Notes: a model not told the origin generated them from the letters alone. Positions 17,092 through 26,417 are shown, numbered from the stretch's first letter. The stretch is DNA of 64,000 nucleotides from Gehongia tenuis (GCF_014384795.1 NZ_JACRSR010000001.1:310001-374000); one strand, 5' to 3'. Translations and numbers: made by a program.

Positions 17092-17100
17092 TGCTATAAT
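17092..17100 (+). promoter_or_regulatory. Extended -10 promoter
   Basis: TGCTATAAT with no good -35 box, about 60 bases before the lipoprotein-like gene, directly after the preceding terminator. Confidence 0.5.
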
Positions 17101-17158
17101 GGCTCGGACGGCTGTCCATTTGGGCCGATTTTACCAATTTGCGAAAGAGGCGAGCGGT

Positions 17159-17533
17159 ATGAAAAAGTGGGGTTTGGCAGGACTGTTGATGCTGACGGCG
17201 GCGCTTCTTGGCGGCTGCGCGTCCGGCACGGAGAACGGCCTCGGCGGCGGGATGATCGTGCTGATGATTGTCATCGGTTTTGCCATCGGCGCGGTGGTCT
17301 TTTTCCGGCGAAAAAAGCGTGAGCTCGCCGAGTACTACCGGGAGCAGGAGGACAAGGCGCGCCTCAAAGCGGTGGAGGAGCTGGAGAACAGCGGCCGGGA
17401 CGGGGATGAGCCGGCAGCGGCGGCCCTGACGGCGGCGGAGCCCGCGGACGAGGGGTCGAAGACGGCGGACGAACCGGAGCCCGCGGACGTGGAACCGGAT
17501 ACGGCGGACGAACCGGACGGCGTGGAGCCCTGA
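17159..17533 (+). CDS. Small membrane-anchored protein with acidic repeat tail
   Basis: 124 aa. It begins with a hydrophobic segment ending in a lipobox-like LLGGC, immediately followed by a second helix (about residues 30-48), then a basic RRKKRE stop-transfer and a coiled-coil-like stretch. The C-terminal 50 residues are acidic and repetitive (ADEPEPADVEPDTADEPDG). I do not recognise a family. The Cys may be lipidated, but the adjacent second helix makes that uncertain. Confidence 0.6.
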   Translation: MKKWGLAGLLMLTAALLGGCASGTENGLGGGMIVLMIVIGFAIGAVVFFRRKKRELAEYYREQEDKARLKAVEELENSGRDGDEPAAAALTAAEPADEGSKTADEPEPADVEPDTADEPDGVEP

Positions 17534-17612
17534 GCATCCCCCGGAGCCGGGCGCCGCGGGTCCCAATATTATGGAGAATTGTGTCAAGCCGGGGAATTTC
17601 CTGTGGAATCGG

Positions 17613-17640
17613 TTGACAATAGGCGTCAGCGCGATATACT
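17613..17640 (+). promoter_or_regulatory. Promoter for the flavoprotein-GT pair
   Basis: TTGACA, 16 bases, TATACT, 59 bases before the GTG start. Confidence 0.75.
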
Positions 17641-17698
17641 TTAACATGAATTGAACGGACGGGGGGCTGGAAGGCCCTCCTTTTTCAGGAGGTAGAAC

Positions 17699-19258
17699 GT
17701 GAAAAGGGTGGTCATTATTGGAGCCGGGCCTGCGGGCCTTACGGCGGCGCACGAAATCTTATCCCGCTCAAAGGATTATGAGGTGGTGGTGCTGGAGGAG
17801 ACCGGCGAGATCGGCGGCATCTCCCGCACCGTGCGGCACAACGGCAACCGCATGGATATCGGCGGTCACCGCTTTTTCTCCAAGGACCCCCGGGTCAGCG
17901 ACTGGTGGGAGAAAATGATGCCCACCCAGGGCGCGCCCACCTTCGACGATAAGCGGCTGGGCCGGACCATGCCCCTTGCCGAGGGCGGTCCCGATCCCGA
18001 AAAGGAGGACCGGGTGATGCTGGTCCGCCACCGGGTGAGCCGCATCTATTATTTAAGGAAGTTTTTCGATTATCCCATCTCCCTCAAGGTCAAGACCCTG
18101 AAGAATCTGGGCGCGAGGCGCACGCTGGTGGGCGGGTTCTCCTACCTGAAGAGCATGTGCGTGAAGCGGCCCGAGGATTCCCTGGAGAACTTCTACATCA
18201 ACCGCTTCGGCAAGTCCCTGTACAGCATGTTCTTCGAGGGCTACACCGAGAAGCTGTGGGGCCGGCATCCCAGCCAGATTGCCGCCGATTGGGGCGCCCA
18301 GCGGGTGAAGGGGCTTTCCGTCACCGCCATTTTGAAGGATATGTTCGCCCGGGCTTTCGGCAAGAAGGACCGGAAGGTGGAAACCTCCCTCATTGAGCAG
18401 TTCTATTATCCCAAGTTTGGGCCGGGCCAGCTTTGGGAAACCGCCGCCGCCGAGGTGGAGAAGATGGGCGGCACCCTCCTTATGGAGGCCCGGGTCACCG
18501 CCGTTCGGATCGAGGGGAACCGGGTGGTTTCCGTCAGCTACATGAAGGACGGCCGCAAGGAGGAGCTCACCGGCGATGAATTCATCTCCTCCATGCCGGT
18601 GAAGGACCTGATCCTCGGGATGGAGGGGGACGAGCCCGACTTTGAGGTGAAGCGCATCGCCGGCGGCCTGCCCTACCGGGATTTCGTCACCGTGGGCCTT
18701 CTGGTCCCCAGGCTCAACCTCAAAAACGACACCGACATGAAGACCCTCGCGAACATCGTGCCCGACTGCTGGATCTACGTGCAGGACACGGACGTGAAGC
18801 TGGGACGCATCCAGATCTTCAACAACTGGTCCCCCTATCTGGTGGAGGACCCGGAAAAGACGGTGTGGATCGGTCTCGAGTACTTCTGCGACGAGGGCGA
18901 CGATTTCTGGAACATGTCCGATGAGGCGTGCATCGCCTTCGCCGCCGACGAGCTGGAGAGGATGGGCATCATCCGCGCCTCCGATGTGATCGACGCCCAC
19001 CGGGAGAAGGTCAAAAAGGCCTACCCCGCCTACTTCGATACCTATTACGAGATCGACCGGGTGATCGATTACCTGAACACCCTTGAAAATCTCTACTGCG
19101 TGGGCCGGAACGGTCAGCACCGCTACAACAACATGGACCATTCCATGGCCACTGCCTTCCTCGCCGCCGACAACATCCTCGCCGGCGTCCGGGACAAGGC
19201 CAACATCTGGGCGGTCAACACCGATCAGGAGTATCATGAGGAGAAAAACGATGGCTGA
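17699..19258 (+). CDS. FAD-dependent oxidoreductase, protoporphyrinogen-oxidase-like
   Basis: 519 aa flavoprotein of the amine-oxidase/PPO-like group (COG1232), often found with glycan-assembly genes. GAGPAG at residues 8-13 binds FAD; the [13 protein letters not shown] motif is typical of this branch, related distantly to UDP-galactopyranose mutase. The C-terminal [16 protein letters not shown] motif closes the FAD site. The start is GTG after AGGAGG. It overlaps the membrane glycosyltransferase gene by eight bases, so both probably serve one cell-surface glycan or lipid-linked sugar pathway. Confidence 0.75.
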   Translation: MKRVVIIGAGPAGLTAAHEILSRSKDYEVVVLEETGEIGGISRTVRHNGNRMDIGGHRFFSKDPRVSDWWEKMMPTQGAPTFDDKRLGRTMPLAEGGPDPEKEDRVMLVRHRVSRIYYLRKFFDYPISLKVKTLKNLGARRTLVGGFSYLKSMCVKRPEDSLENFYINRFGKSLYSMFFEGYTEKLWGRHPSQIAADWGAQRVKGLSVTAILKDMFARAFGKKDRKVETSLIEQFYYPKFGPGQLWETAAAEVEKMGGTLLMEARVTAVRIEGNRVVSVSYMKDGRKEELTGDEFISSMPVKDLILGMEGDEPDFEVKRIAGGLPYRDFVTVGLLVPRLNLKNDTDMKTLANIVPDCWIYVQDTDVKLGRIQIFNNWSPYLVEDPEKTVWIGLEYFCDEGDDFWNMSDEACIAFAADELERMGIIRASDVIDAHREKVKKAYPAYFDTYYEIDRVIDYLNTLENLYCVGRNGQHRYNNMDHSMATAFLAADNILAGVRDKANIWAVNTDQEYHEEKNDG

Positions 19259-20843
19259 ACGTGAATGCATCCCTGGCGGCTCCGGCAGGTCCGGAGCCGC
19301 CGGTTTTGCCTCAAGGGTCAGGGGCTTCATCCGGGAAAACCGCTGGGAGCTGGCGGTGGTCGCGGTGCTCACCGCCGTCGCCCTGTACCTGCTCTACTAC
19401 TACGTGCCCTGGCGGGACGAGGCCCAGGCCTGGCTCATTGCCCGGGATACCTCCTTCACCGGCCTGTTCCAGCAGCTGAAGTACGAGGGGCATCCGGCGG
19501 TGTGGTATCTCATCCTGTGGCCGCTGGCCCATCTGGGACTGCCCTACGGCACCATGCACGCCATCAATCTGGTCTTTTACGCCCTGACCGTGTGGGTGAT
19601 CGTGAAGCACGCGCCCTTCAAGTGGCCGGTGAAGGCGCTCATCCTCCTCAGCATGCCCATGGTGCAGTACGCCGTGGAGGCGCGCAGCTACATGCTCATG
19701 TTCCTGCTGCTGTTCCTCGCGGTGAAGGATTTCCCGAAGCGGCGGGAGCATCCCATCCGCCTCGCCCTTTGGTGCGGCCTTCTGGCCAACACCCACGTGT
19801 TCGGCGCGGGACTGGCCGGCGGCATCTTTGTGGTCTCGCTGGTGGAGCTGGTGCGGGATGGACGGAGAAAGGAACTGGACCGGGCCCGGGTGATCGGCGC
19901 GGCGATCCAGCTCGCGGCCCTCATCGCGCTGGTGGTCTCACTCATGGGCAGCATCGGCACCAACGAATATGCGGTTCCCGCCACGCCCTCCGGCTTCTGG
20001 GAGGCGGTGGGCACCATCTCCTACGGCATGCAGCGCTTTGGCCTCGCCCTCTTCGGACGGGCCGGGGTGACGGGCATCGTGCTCATGTGCTTTCTCATCG
20101 CCTTCTTCTTCCTCAGCGCCGGGCCGAAGCTTTCGACGCTGTGGCTCACCGCCTGCTGCTGCGGCGCGCCCTTTCTGGTCATCTGCTTCATCTACGCCAG
20201 CCACAGCGAGATGATGATTCTGTTCCTGGTGGCTTCCGCCTGGCTGATGGCCGAGGACGGGCTCAAAAACCCGCGCAGGCTCATCGCCCGCACCCTGATG
20301 CCCCTCCGGCGCACTGTGGCGGTGGTGCTGGCGGTGCTCCTCGCCTTCATGGCGGTGGACGGCCTGTACATGGGCCTGGTCAAGCTGAACCCCTGGACCA
20401 TGAACGTGGGCGAGCCTAGCGGCCGCCAGTACACCTCCATGAGCGTCTACGCCGCCCGCTTCCTGAACGAGGAGAAGTACGATGACTACATCATCGTGGG
20501 CCACGGCAGCGCCTATGTTTCCTCCATCGTGCCCTTCCTCAAGGACGAAAAGAAGGTCTGGTACGCCGATCAGCAGGAATTCGGTTCCTACGTCACCTGG
20601 AACGCCAAATACAACGCCATGGTCAACAGCAAGCAGAACGAGGTCATCCGCAGGATCAAGACCCACTTTGACGAGGACGACAAAATTTTGGTGGTGCTGG
20701 ACAAGGCCCACTACAGCGGCGCCCTCAGCCGGCAGAATCTGAAGCTGGTCTACGAGAGCCCGGTGGACCCGGTCAAGCAGTCCGACGAGCGCTACTACAT
20801 CTTCGAGTTCGACTGGGATCCAAACACAATTTATTTAAAATAA
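19251..20843 (+). CDS. GT-C-type membrane glycosyltransferase (GT39-like)
   Basis: 530 aa. A polar N-terminus (1-32) is followed by about nine or ten helices. After the first helix the WRDEAQAW motif (D56-E57) matches the catalytic acidic pair of GT-C enzymes that use polyprenyl-phosphate sugars. The C-terminal soluble part (about residues 390-530) lies outside the membrane. It is translationally coupled with the flavoprotein gene. Donor and acceptor are unknown. Confidence 0.75.
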   Translation: MAERECIPGGSGRSGAAGFASRVRGFIRENRWELAVVAVLTAVALYLLYYYVPWRDEAQAWLIARDTSFTGLFQQLKYEGHPAVWYLILWPLAHLGLPYGTMHAINLVFYALTVWVIVKHAPFKWPVKALILLSMPMVQYAVEARSYMLMFLLLFLAVKDFPKRREHPIRLALWCGLLANTHVFGAGLAGGIFVVSLVELVRDGRRKELDRARVIGAAIQLAALIALVVSLMGSIGTNEYAVPATPSGFWEAVGTISYGMQRFGLALFGRAGVTGIVLMCFLIAFFFLSAGPKLSTLWLTACCCGAPFLVICFIYASHSEMMILFLVASAWLMAEDGLKNPRRLIARTLMPLRRTVAVVLAVLLAFMAVDGLYMGLVKLNPWTMNVGEPSGRQYTSMSVYAARFLNEEKYDDYIIVGHGSAYVSSIVPFLKDEKKVWYADQQEFGSYVTWNAKYNAMVNSKQNEVIRRIKTHFDEDDKILVVLDKAHYSGALSRQNLKLVYESPVDPVKQSDERYYIFEFDWDPNTIYLK

Positions 20844-20853
20844 CGTGGAAAAT

Positions 20854-20879
20854 AAGGCGCCCCTTCGGGGGCGCCTTTC
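20854..20879 (+). terminator. Rho-independent terminator
   Basis: AAGGCGCCCC/GGGGCGCCTT stem with a TTCG loop. Confidence 0.85.
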
Positions 20880-20975
20880 ATGTATGGTACGCATTCTGCA
20901 ATACGTTTGTTACGCATAAAACTTGTGCCCGCGGGGGTATACTGAAGCTATTACAAAAGTATTGCGGGTGATTGA

Positions 20976-21146
20976 TTGAAAAAATTTAAGATTCCCTCCA
21001 TTCCGCCCACCACCAACAAATGCATCCGTTTCCCCAATGATCTCATCGCCCATGTGGAGGATGTCATTCGGGGCAGGGACTGCACCTTCTCTGCCTTTGT
21101 CATCGAAGCCGTGCGGGTGGCCCTGGAAAATCTGGAGGAGCAATAG
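20976..21146 (+). CDS. YlcI/YnfO-like small RHH protein
   Basis: 56 aa, TTG start preceded directly by an in-frame TGA. The pattern KFKIPSIPPTTNKCIRFPND then DCTFSAFVIEAVRVAL is the strand-helix-helix layout of short ribbon-helix-helix proteins common on clostridial mobile elements. The upstream region carries TTACGCATAA and the downstream region TTACGCACATAA, a repeated motif that could be its operator. Function probably transcriptional. Confidence 0.6.
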   Translation: MKKFKIPSIPPTTNKCIRFPNDLIAHVEDVIRGRDCTFSAFVIEAVRVALENLEEQ

Positions 21147-21191
21147 CCATAGTATGGTAATTTTGCAATAAATTTTGTGTTACGCACATAA

Positions 21192-21254
21192 TTAGTGAAA
21201 TGTCACTAATGTGATTTTCTCCCATGGTTTATTATATAATATAGATCATGGGAG
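21192..21254. promoter_or_regulatory. Promoter/operator region of an XRE gene
   Basis: A 7-base inverted repeat TTAGTGA-N4-TCACTAA (21192-21209), then CTCCCATG and CATGGGAG (21219-21226 and 21247-21254) flanking a TATAAT-like box at about 21234. Two dyads around one promoter are typical of XRE autoregulation. Confidence 0.55.
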
Positions 21255-21265
21255 AAGGTGAAAGC

Positions 21266-21508
21266 GTGACCGTCTGCGAAGCTGTGCGTCAAAGATTGAA
21301 CGATTTGTGCAGGGAAAGGGACATTACAACCAATGCACTCAGCCTGGATGCTGGCGTGCCCCAGTCCACCGTCAAGAGCATCATGAACGGGGAAAGCAAA
21401 AATCCAGGGATCGTGACGCTCAAAAAATTGTGCGACAGCTTCGGCATCACCCTGGGCCAGTTTTTCAGCAGCGAGATTTTTGATACACTGGAACAGGAGA
21501 TCCAATGA
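21266..21508 (+). CDS. XRE-family HTH regulator
   Basis: 80 aa made of a single Cro/cI helix-turn-helix (about residues 5-63; TNALSLDAGVPQSTVKSIMN). The GTG start is preferred because AAGGTGA lies seven bases upstream; an ATG 18 bases earlier would sit inside the palindromic leader. A solitary regulator, probably autoregulated. Confidence 0.75.
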   Translation: MTVCEAVRQRLNDLCRERDITTNALSLDAGVPQSTVKSIMNGESKNPGIVTLKKLCDSFGITLGQFFSSEIFDTLEQEIQ

Positions 21509-21533
21509 TCCCCGAATAAAACCATTTAAATGG

Positions 21534-21563
21534 AGTCTGACAGGGTGTCAGGCTTTATTTTTT
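21534..21563. terminator. Terminator between convergent XRE genes
   Basis: AGTCTGACA/TGTCAGGCT stem, GGG loop, T-rich tail on the plus strand. Confidence 0.7.
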
Positions 21564-21914
21564 GTCGCCCTTATCCTTCGCCGGGCCCCGGGTGTGTCTG
21601 GGCGGAGTATCCGGCAGCGGGAGCTGCGGCCAGGGATAGACCCGGCCCTCCGTCAGCGGATAGGGGTCGAACTCCGGCGTGCGGCCGGACATGTAGTCCA
21701 CGGAGGTGTGGTACATATCCGCCAGCATGGACAGAACGCGGATGGGCGGGTCCAGCTTGCCGTTCTCATAGCACGAATAGGTGCTTTGATCGATTTCCAG
21801 CCGCTCCGCCACAAATTTCTGCTGAAGCTGATACACATTTCTCAGCGCCTTCATGCGAATGTACATCAGCTCCTCCTCTTCCCGAGGCAATCTTTTTCTA
21901 GGCTTTCTGCTCAT
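21555..21914 (-). CDS. XRE-family HTH regulator with proline-rich tail
   Basis: 119 aa. The helix-turn-helix (about residues 17-75) contains QQKFVAERLEIDQSTYSCYENGK, close to that of the regulator at 24306. The C-terminal 45 residues are Pro-rich (PWPQLPLPDTPP) with no known domain. The ATG at 21914 has GAAGGGG upstream; an ATG ten codons earlier is possible. A long dyad lies upstream. Confidence 0.75.
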   Translation of the reverse strand: MSRKPRKRLPREEEELMYIRMKALRNVYQLQQKFVAERLEIDQSTYSCYENGKLDPPIRVLSMLADMYHTSVDYMSGRTPEFDPYPLTEGRVYPWPQLPLPDTPPRHTRGPAKDKGDKK

Positions 21915-21943
21915 CTTGCGCCCCTTCTTGTAGTCGTTATTCA

Positions 21944-21973
21944 ATGATGATAATTTGTATGATTAGTCATCAT
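21944..21973. promoter_or_regulatory. Dyad upstream of the minus-strand XRE gene
   Basis: ATGATGA and TCATCAT separated by 16 bases, in the A+T-rich divergent region between two XRE genes. Confidence 0.4.
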
Positions 21974-22061
21974 TAGGGTAATACTAACAAGGATGAATGC
22001 TAAAGTCAATAAAAAATGACAAAAAAGTGGTTACAAATTTTGAGTACATGGGCGGGGATAT

Positions 22062-22304
22062 ATGAAGATTTACGGATATAACGGCAAACGGAACATCGTG
22101 GGATCCAGAGTCCGCGAGGCACGCAGGCGGCTCGGACTGTCCCAGGAGGAGCTGGCGGCGCGGCTGCAGGTGGAGGCGGTCACGCTGGAACAAAAGACCA
22201 TCAGCCGCCTCGAACAGGGCCAGCGCATCGTCACCGATTACGAGGTCAAGGTGCTGGCCAGGATTCTCAGGGTCGATCCCAATTGGCTGCTGGAAGAGGA
22301 CTAG
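22062..22304 (+). CDS. XRE-family HTH regulator
   Basis: 80 aa, single Cro/cI domain (about residues 13-75): VREARRRLGLSQEELAARLQ and TISRLEQGQRIVTDYEVKVL. Start ATG after GGCGGGG. It lies 60 bases before the epimerase gene, which has its own extended -10 promoter (TGCTATACT at 22331). Confidence 0.8.
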   Translation: MKIYGYNGKRNIVGSRVREARRRLGLSQEELAARLQVEAVTLEQKTISRLEQGQRIVTDYEVKVLARILRVDPNWLLEED

Positions 22305-22363
22305 AAATATTTCCGTTTTGAGGAGAATTGTGCTATACTAAAGATGGAAGTGAGGCGGTTCCC

Positions 22364-23398
22364 ATGAGTACGATTTATGGCGTTACCGGGGCCATGGGCC
22401 ATCTGGGCGGCACGGTGGTCCGCGTGCTCGCCCAAAGGGGTGAACGGGTGCGCGCTTTGGCGCTGCCCGGCGATCATTCCAAAACGCTCACGGGCGTCTC
22501 GGCGGAGATGTTTACCGGCGATGTGAGACACGCCGTCTCTCTGGAGCCGTTCCTTACGGTTCCAAAGGGCGACAGGCTTGTGGTGATCCATGCCGCGGGC
22601 ATCGTGTCCATTGCGTCCAAGTTCGATCAAAACGTCTACGATGTGAATGTGAAGGGCACGCAGAACATCGTCGACGGTTGTCTGCGCCACAGGGCGGAGC
22701 GGCTGATCCACGTGAGTTCCGTTCACGCCATTCCGCCGGGGGAGAAGGGGGAGACCATCACCGAAGTGGATTCCTTCCGGCCCGACCGGGTGGAGGGGCT
22801 GTACGCCCGCACCAAGGCGGAGGCCACCCAGCGGGTGCTGGACGCCACTTTGGAGGGGCTGGACGCCGTGGTGGTCCACCCATCGGGCATTCTGGGGCCG
22901 GGGGACTACGGACACGGACACCTCACCCAGCTGATCAAGGACTTTCTCGACGGGCGGCTGACCGCCTGCGTGAACGGCGGCTACGATTTCGTGGACGTCC
23001 GGGACGTAACGGACGGCATTCTTTCCGCCGCCGAATCGGGACGCACCGGGGAATGCTACATTCTCTCCGGCGCCTTTTGCACCATTCCGGTCCTCCTTCG
23101 GGTGCTGGCCGAGGTGAGCGGCAAAAAGCCCATCCGCACGGTGCTGCCCACATGGTTTGCCAAATTCACCGCGCCGCTGGCGGAGACCTATTACAAGATC
23201 CTGCGCCAGCCGCCGCTGTACACGGCCTACTCGCTGTATACCCTGAGCTGCCCCGCCAAGTTCAGTCACGGCAAGGCGGAGCTGGAACTGGGTTATCACC
23301 CCAGATCGCTCACCGATACGCTGCGGGATACCGTGGCCTGGCTGCGCAGCCAGGGCCTGGTCAAACCCTTCCGCGGCGCACCGCAGCCCGCCGGCTGA
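22364..23398 (+). CDS. NAD-dependent epimerase/dehydratase (extended SDR)
   Basis: 344 aa. The GVTGAMGHLGG dinucleotide-binding motif starts at residue 6; the catalytic pair is Y147 and K151 (YARTK), with HVSSVHA supplying the upstream Ser. This places it in the extended short-chain dehydrogenase group, nearest to dihydroflavonol-reductase-like enzymes. Substrate unknown. It has an extended -10 promoter at 22331-22339. Confidence 0.8.
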   Translation: MSTIYGVTGAMGHLGGTVVRVLAQRGERVRALALPGDHSKTLTGVSAEMFTGDVRHAVSLEPFLTVPKGDRLVVIHAAGIVSIASKFDQNVYDVNVKGTQNIVDGCLRHRAERLIHVSSVHAIPPGEKGETITEVDSFRPDRVEGLYARTKAEATQRVLDATLEGLDAVVVHPSGILGPGDYGHGHLTQLIKDFLDGRLTACVNGGYDFVDVRDVTDGILSAAESGRTGECYILSGAFCTIPVLLRVLAEVSGKKPIRTVLPTWFAKFTAPLAETYYKILRQPPLYTAYSLYTLSCPAKFSHGKAELELGYHPRSLTDTLRDTVAWLRSQGLVKPFRGAPQPAG

Positions 23399-23598
23399 AA
23401 GAGCCGTCGTCTGAAGGAGCCGGAACACACGGGGCTGGGAAGAATGAGACCGGGGGGTGGCTGGGCCCGGCGGGAAGAATGGGACCGGGAGAACTGGCAG
23501 GAGCGGCCCGGCGGGATGAAGGCCGGGGGAGCGGCGCCGGCCAGGCCGAACATGAGGAAATACCGGGGCTTGAGGGCTCCGGAGTCATAAAAAAGACG
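23399..23598. other. G-rich intergenic segment
   Basis: About 200 bases of purine-rich sequence with GGCTGGG/GGCCCGGCGGGAAGAATG-like short repeats. No gene seen. Confidence 0.45.
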
Positions 23599-23638
23599 AA
23601 GGGCCCTGCGCCTTGATGAGGCGTTGAGGGCCCTTTTC
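23599..23638 (+). terminator. Terminator with nested hairpin
   Basis: AAGGGCCCT and AGGGCCCTT arms enclosing a smaller GCGCC/GGCG hairpin, then TTTTC. Confidence 0.65.
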
Positions 23639-23659
23639 AGGAATCTTGGGAGGATAGGG

Positions 23660-24139
23660 ATGAGAACAAAAATGAAGACCAACGCCATGCGCCAGCTGGA
23701 TGAGGCGGGTGTGGTCTATGAAACCCGAAAATATGATGTGGAGGACGGCGCCATCGACGGCCTGTCGGTGGCCAGAAAGCTCTCCGAAAGCCCGGATCGG
23801 CTATTCAAGACGCTGGTCACCTGGGGCGGCGGCAGAAGCTTCTTCGTGTTTGTTATTCCTGTGAACCGGGAGCTGGATCTGAAGGCTGCGGCCCGTGCGG
23901 TGGGCGTCAAGTCCATTGAGATGGTCCACGTGAAGGATATCCTCCCCATCACCGGCTACATCCGCGGCGGCTGTTCCCCTTTGGGCATGAAAAAAGCCTT
24001 TCCCACAGTGCTGGACAGCACGGCTTTGGAAAAGGACTATATTTTGGTCAGCGGGGGAAAGATCGGTCACCAGATCGTGCTGGCACCCCAGGACCTCATC
24101 GCGCTCATCGGCGCTTCCACCGCGGAAATCACTCGCTAA
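23660..24139 (+). CDS. YbaK/EbsC-type Cys-tRNA(Pro) deacylase
   Basis: 159 aa YbaK-family protein that hydrolyses Cys mischarged onto tRNA-Pro (or related mischarged tRNAs) in trans. The family motifs RLFKTLVTWGG, FVFVIPVNRELDLKAAA and GYIRGGCSPLGMKK are clear, the last containing the catalytic-loop lysine region. The start is the ATG with GGGAGG upstream; another ATG lies four codons in. Confidence 0.85.
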   Translation: MRTKMKTNAMRQLDEAGVVYETRKYDVEDGAIDGLSVARKLSESPDRLFKTLVTWGGGRSFFVFVIPVNRELDLKAAARAVGVKSIEMVHVKDILPITGYIRGGCSPLGMKKAFPTVLDSTALEKDYILVSGGKIGHQIVLAPQDLIALIGASTAEITR

Positions 24140-24305
24140 ATAAAATGCCGGTGCCGCAGGAAGCGGAGCAGATGCGCGGGCGCCAGAGCGGCGGGCGGCT
24201 TGGGTGGCCGGGGCCGGGTGACGGCTGAGTGGAGCGGCCAGTGGCTCGGGTGGCCGGGGCCGGGTGGCTCGGGCAGGACTGCCGGACCGCCGCGATCCGC
24301 CAGAT
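24140..24305. other. GC-rich spacer with direct repeat
   Basis: Two copies of GGGTGGCCGGGGCCGGGTG at about 24203 and 24248. No gene seen; belongs to the G/A-rich repeat material scattered through the window. Confidence 0.5.
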
Positions 24306-24539
24306 CTATCGGATTCGGATGAGTCCGATTTTTTTTGTCTCGTCCTCGTCCTCGTCGACCAGCATCTCGTCCACCGTTACCCCATAGTACTTGGCAATAT
24401 CCACCATGATTCGAAGCGGAATCCCTGATTTGCCCGTCTCATAGCCCGAATAGGTGCTCTGATCAATATTCAGCTCCTTGGCCAGCATCGCCTGGGACAA
24501 ATTTCTTCTTTTTCGCATTTCACGAAGACGTGTATACAA
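24306..24539 (-). CDS. XRE-family HTH regulator
   Basis: 77 aa single-domain Cro/cI protein (MRKRRNLSQAMLAKELNIDQSTYSGY). I favour a TTG start at 24539: GAGGTGG lies just upstream, and its N-terminus then aligns with the related protein at 21555. The ATG at 24560 follows a -10-like TACAAT directly and would be leaderless. An acidic tail (VDEDEDE) follows the HTH. Two overlapping dyads upstream are likely operators. Confidence 0.75.
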   Translation of the reverse strand: MYTRLREMRKRRNLSQAMLAKELNIDQSTYSGYETGKSGIPLRIMVDIAKYYGVTVDEMLVDEDEDETKKIGLIRIR

Positions 24540-24591
24540 AGCAACCACCTCTTCATCCATTGTATCATAAATCTGCGAAGATTTAAGGCTT

Positions 24592-24612
24592 TAGGGAAAT
24601 ACTCCCTAGGGA
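24592..24612. promoter_or_regulatory. Overlapping palindromes upstream of the XRE gene
   Basis: TAGGGA-N5-TCCCTA overlapping the perfect palindrome TCCCTAGGGA, downstream of a minus-strand promoter and upstream of the XRE start. Confidence 0.55.
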
Positions 24613-24647
24613 ACTTTTCCATATTTAGTATATTCTTTGATACTATG

Positions 24648-24677
24648 ATTATAGTTCATTTGGCCCAGGAAAAGCAA
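24648..24677 (-). promoter_or_regulatory. Promoter of the XRE gene
   Basis: On the minus strand TTGCTT, 18 bases, TATAAT, upstream of the dyads. Confidence 0.5.
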
Positions 24678-24718
24678 CTCTTTTTGAGAATAAAGTAGAA
24701 ATTTGTCAAAATGTCAAG

Positions 24719-25297
24719 TTAGCCGCCTAAAAACAGATGTTCCACCAGAATTTTTACGCCGGTCAGCACCAGAATGCCTCCGCCGGCGACCTCCGCCCAT
24801 TTCTGGATCAGACTGCCCACCTTGCGGCCCAGGAACCCGCCGCCAAAGCCGAAGGCGAAGGCCACCACGCCGATGACGGCCGCGGAGAGCCAAATGTTCA
24901 CGCTGAGAATGGCCAGGCTCACGCCCACCGCCAGCGCGTCGATGCTGGTGGCCACTGCCATCAGCGTCATGCGCTTCGGGCTCATCAGCGTCTTGGCATC
25001 GCCCTTTGTGCAGCCTTCCTCCTTGTGGGTGAGGGATTCATAGATCATATGGCCGCCGATCACCACCAAAAGCCCGAAGGCCACCCAGTGATCGATGTTC
25101 TCGATGTACACCGACACGGACCGGCCCGCAAAGTATCCGATGGCGGTCATGGCAAACTGGAACAGGCCGAAATAGGCTCCCTGGAGCAGCGCCTCCCGTT
25201 TGCCGAAGTCCCGCACCGTGATGCCATTGCAGATGGAGACCGCAAAGGCGTCCATGGCCAGGCCCACGGCGATCAGCAGAATCTCTAAGATACTCAT
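24719..25297 (-). CDS. mntP: MntP manganese efflux pump
   Basis: 192 aa, six helices, with the conserved acidic residues in GLAMDAFAVS (about residues 12-21) and ATSIDALAVG, typical of MntP (formerly YebN). It exports Mn2+ across the cytoplasmic membrane. AGGAGG precedes the ATG. A yybP-ykoY manganese riboswitch with terminator lies in its leader, which independently supports the assignment. Confidence 0.95.
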   Translation of the reverse strand: MSILEILLIAVGLAMDAFAVSICNGITVRDFGKREALLQGAYFGLFQFAMTAIGYFAGRSVSVYIENIDHWVAFGLLVVIGGHMIYESLTHKEEGCTKGDAKTLMSPKRMTLMAVATSIDALAVGVSLAILSVNIWLSAAVIGVVAFAFGFGGGFLGRKVGSLIQKWAEVAGGGILVLTGVKILVEHLFLGG

Positions 25298-25313
25298 TCT
25301 TACCCTCCTACAC

Positions 25314-25347
25314 TAAAAAAACCCGTGCATGAGAAAACCCATGCACG
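25314..25347 (-). terminator. Regulated terminator of the Mn riboswitch
   Basis: CGTGCATG/CATGCACG stem; on the minus strand followed by GGTTTTTTT. It is the expression platform between the aptamer and mntP. Confidence 0.8.
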
Positions 25348-25440
25348 AGTCTCGTTCATGAAGATTTGCCAGGCCGGGCCTGTCGCCGGGCCAGAATGTT
25401 GACAAATCACGCCGAGGCGCGAACTACTCCCTCGCCTTGG
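25348..25440 (-). ncRNA. yybP-ykoY (Mn2+) riboswitch aptamer
   Basis: On the minus strand the leader shows the conserved blocks of the yybP-ykoY class in order: GGGAGUAG (near 25430), GUCAACA (25397-25403), paired GC arms, and CCUGGCAAA (25365-25373). Mn2+ binding in this class prevents the terminator and turns on efflux pumps. Its place directly in front of mntP fits. Confidence 0.85.
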
Positions 25441-25442
25441 TA

Positions 25443-25472
25443 AGATTACCATAAAGAAGGCCGGCTTGTCAA
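25443..25472 (-). promoter_or_regulatory. Promoter of the mntP riboswitch transcript
   Basis: On the minus strand TTGACA, 18 bases, TAATCT; transcription would start right at the aptamer. Confidence 0.7.
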
Positions 25473-25479
25473 CCTATGG

Positions 25480-25787
25480 GCTCCTTCTATATGTATGTGG
25501 GCCGCCGGGAAAAAGAACGGTGGGCCGCCAGGAAAAACTGGGCGCTGCCGGGGGGATTTGGCAGGTGGGAAGGCAGGGCCGCGGGGGCGGCGGTGTGCGT
25601 TATTTAATAGGAAGCTTTTTCTCCGAAAAATGGAGCCCGGAATGGGGCCTGGCGTGAGGGTGCCAGTGGGGGTCGGGCGCCAAAGGGGCTGAAGGACCGG
25701 TGAATTGGGCGCGGGGGCGGCGGGAGAGCTGGCGGGGCTGGCGCGTGGGCAAGTGGGGGGCCGGGGACGGAGCCGCCCGGGGAAATA
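25480..25787. other. GC-rich intergenic segment
   Basis: About 300 bases with two GGGCCGCC(G/A)GGAAAAA copies near 25500 and 25526 and otherwise purine-rich sequence. I see no gene. Confidence 0.45.
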
Positions 25788-25842
25788 AAACCGCCCTCCC
25801 GCCCCCAAGGAAACGCTCAGGTTTCCCGGCGGGCGGAAGGAC
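25788..25842 (-). terminator. Terminator after rubrerythrin
   Basis: On the minus strand an imperfect CCGCCC..GGGCGG stem, with an inner GGGAAAC/GTTTCC arm, ends in TTTTATTT. Confidence 0.55.
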
Positions 25843-25880
25843 GGTGTGTGTCTGAAGGAGTCTATTCGCGTTTTTCTATC

Positions 25881-26417
25881 TTAGTAGTTGGTCGCACGAA
25901 GCTGGAAGTAGGCCTTGGGATGAGCGCAGACCGGGCAGGTCTCCGGCGCTTCCTTGCCCACATGGATGTGGCCGCAGTTGGCGCAGATCCATACCATTTC
26001 GCCCTCGCGGGTGAATACCTTGCCCTCTTCCACGTTCTTCAGCAGGGCCTTGTAACGCTCCTCGTGGGAACGCTCGATGGCGGCCACGCCTTCGAACAGC
26101 TTGGCGATGTGATCGAAGCCTTCCTCATAGGCTTCCTTGGCAAAAGTGGCGTACATATCCGTCCACTCGTAGTTCTCGCCCGCCGCCGCATCCTTCAGGT
26201 TCTCCGCGGTGGTGCCGATGCCGCCGTTGGCCAGCTTGAACCACATCTTGGCATGTTCCTTCTCGTTGCCCGCGGTCTCCTCAAAGATGTCCGCGATCTG
26301 GTTGTAACCCTCTTTCCGGGCCTTCGAAGCATAGTAGGTGTACTTGTTGCGTGCCTGGGACTCCCCGGCAAACGCCGCCATCAGATTAGCCAAAGTCTTG
26401 CTGCCTTCCAATTTCAT
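25881..26417 (-). CDS. rbr: Rubrerythrin
   Basis: 178 aa. The N-terminal four-helix di-iron domain has the ESQARNKY and [16 protein letters not shown] ligands; the C-terminal rubredoxin-like domain has [10 protein letters not shown] and [11 protein letters not shown] (two CxxC). It reduces hydrogen peroxide in anaerobes, in the cytoplasm. The ATG overlaps the perR stop as ATGA, so the two are co-translated and peroxide-controlled together. Confidence 0.95.
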   Translation of the reverse strand: MKLEGSKTLANLMAAFAGESQARNKYTYYASKARKEGYNQIADIFEETAGNEKEHAKMWFKLANGGIGTTAENLKDAAAGENYEWTDMYATFAKEAYEEGFDHIAKLFEGVAAIERSHEERYKALLKNVEEGKVFTREGEMVWICANCGHIHVGKEAPETCPVCAHPKAYFQLRATNY

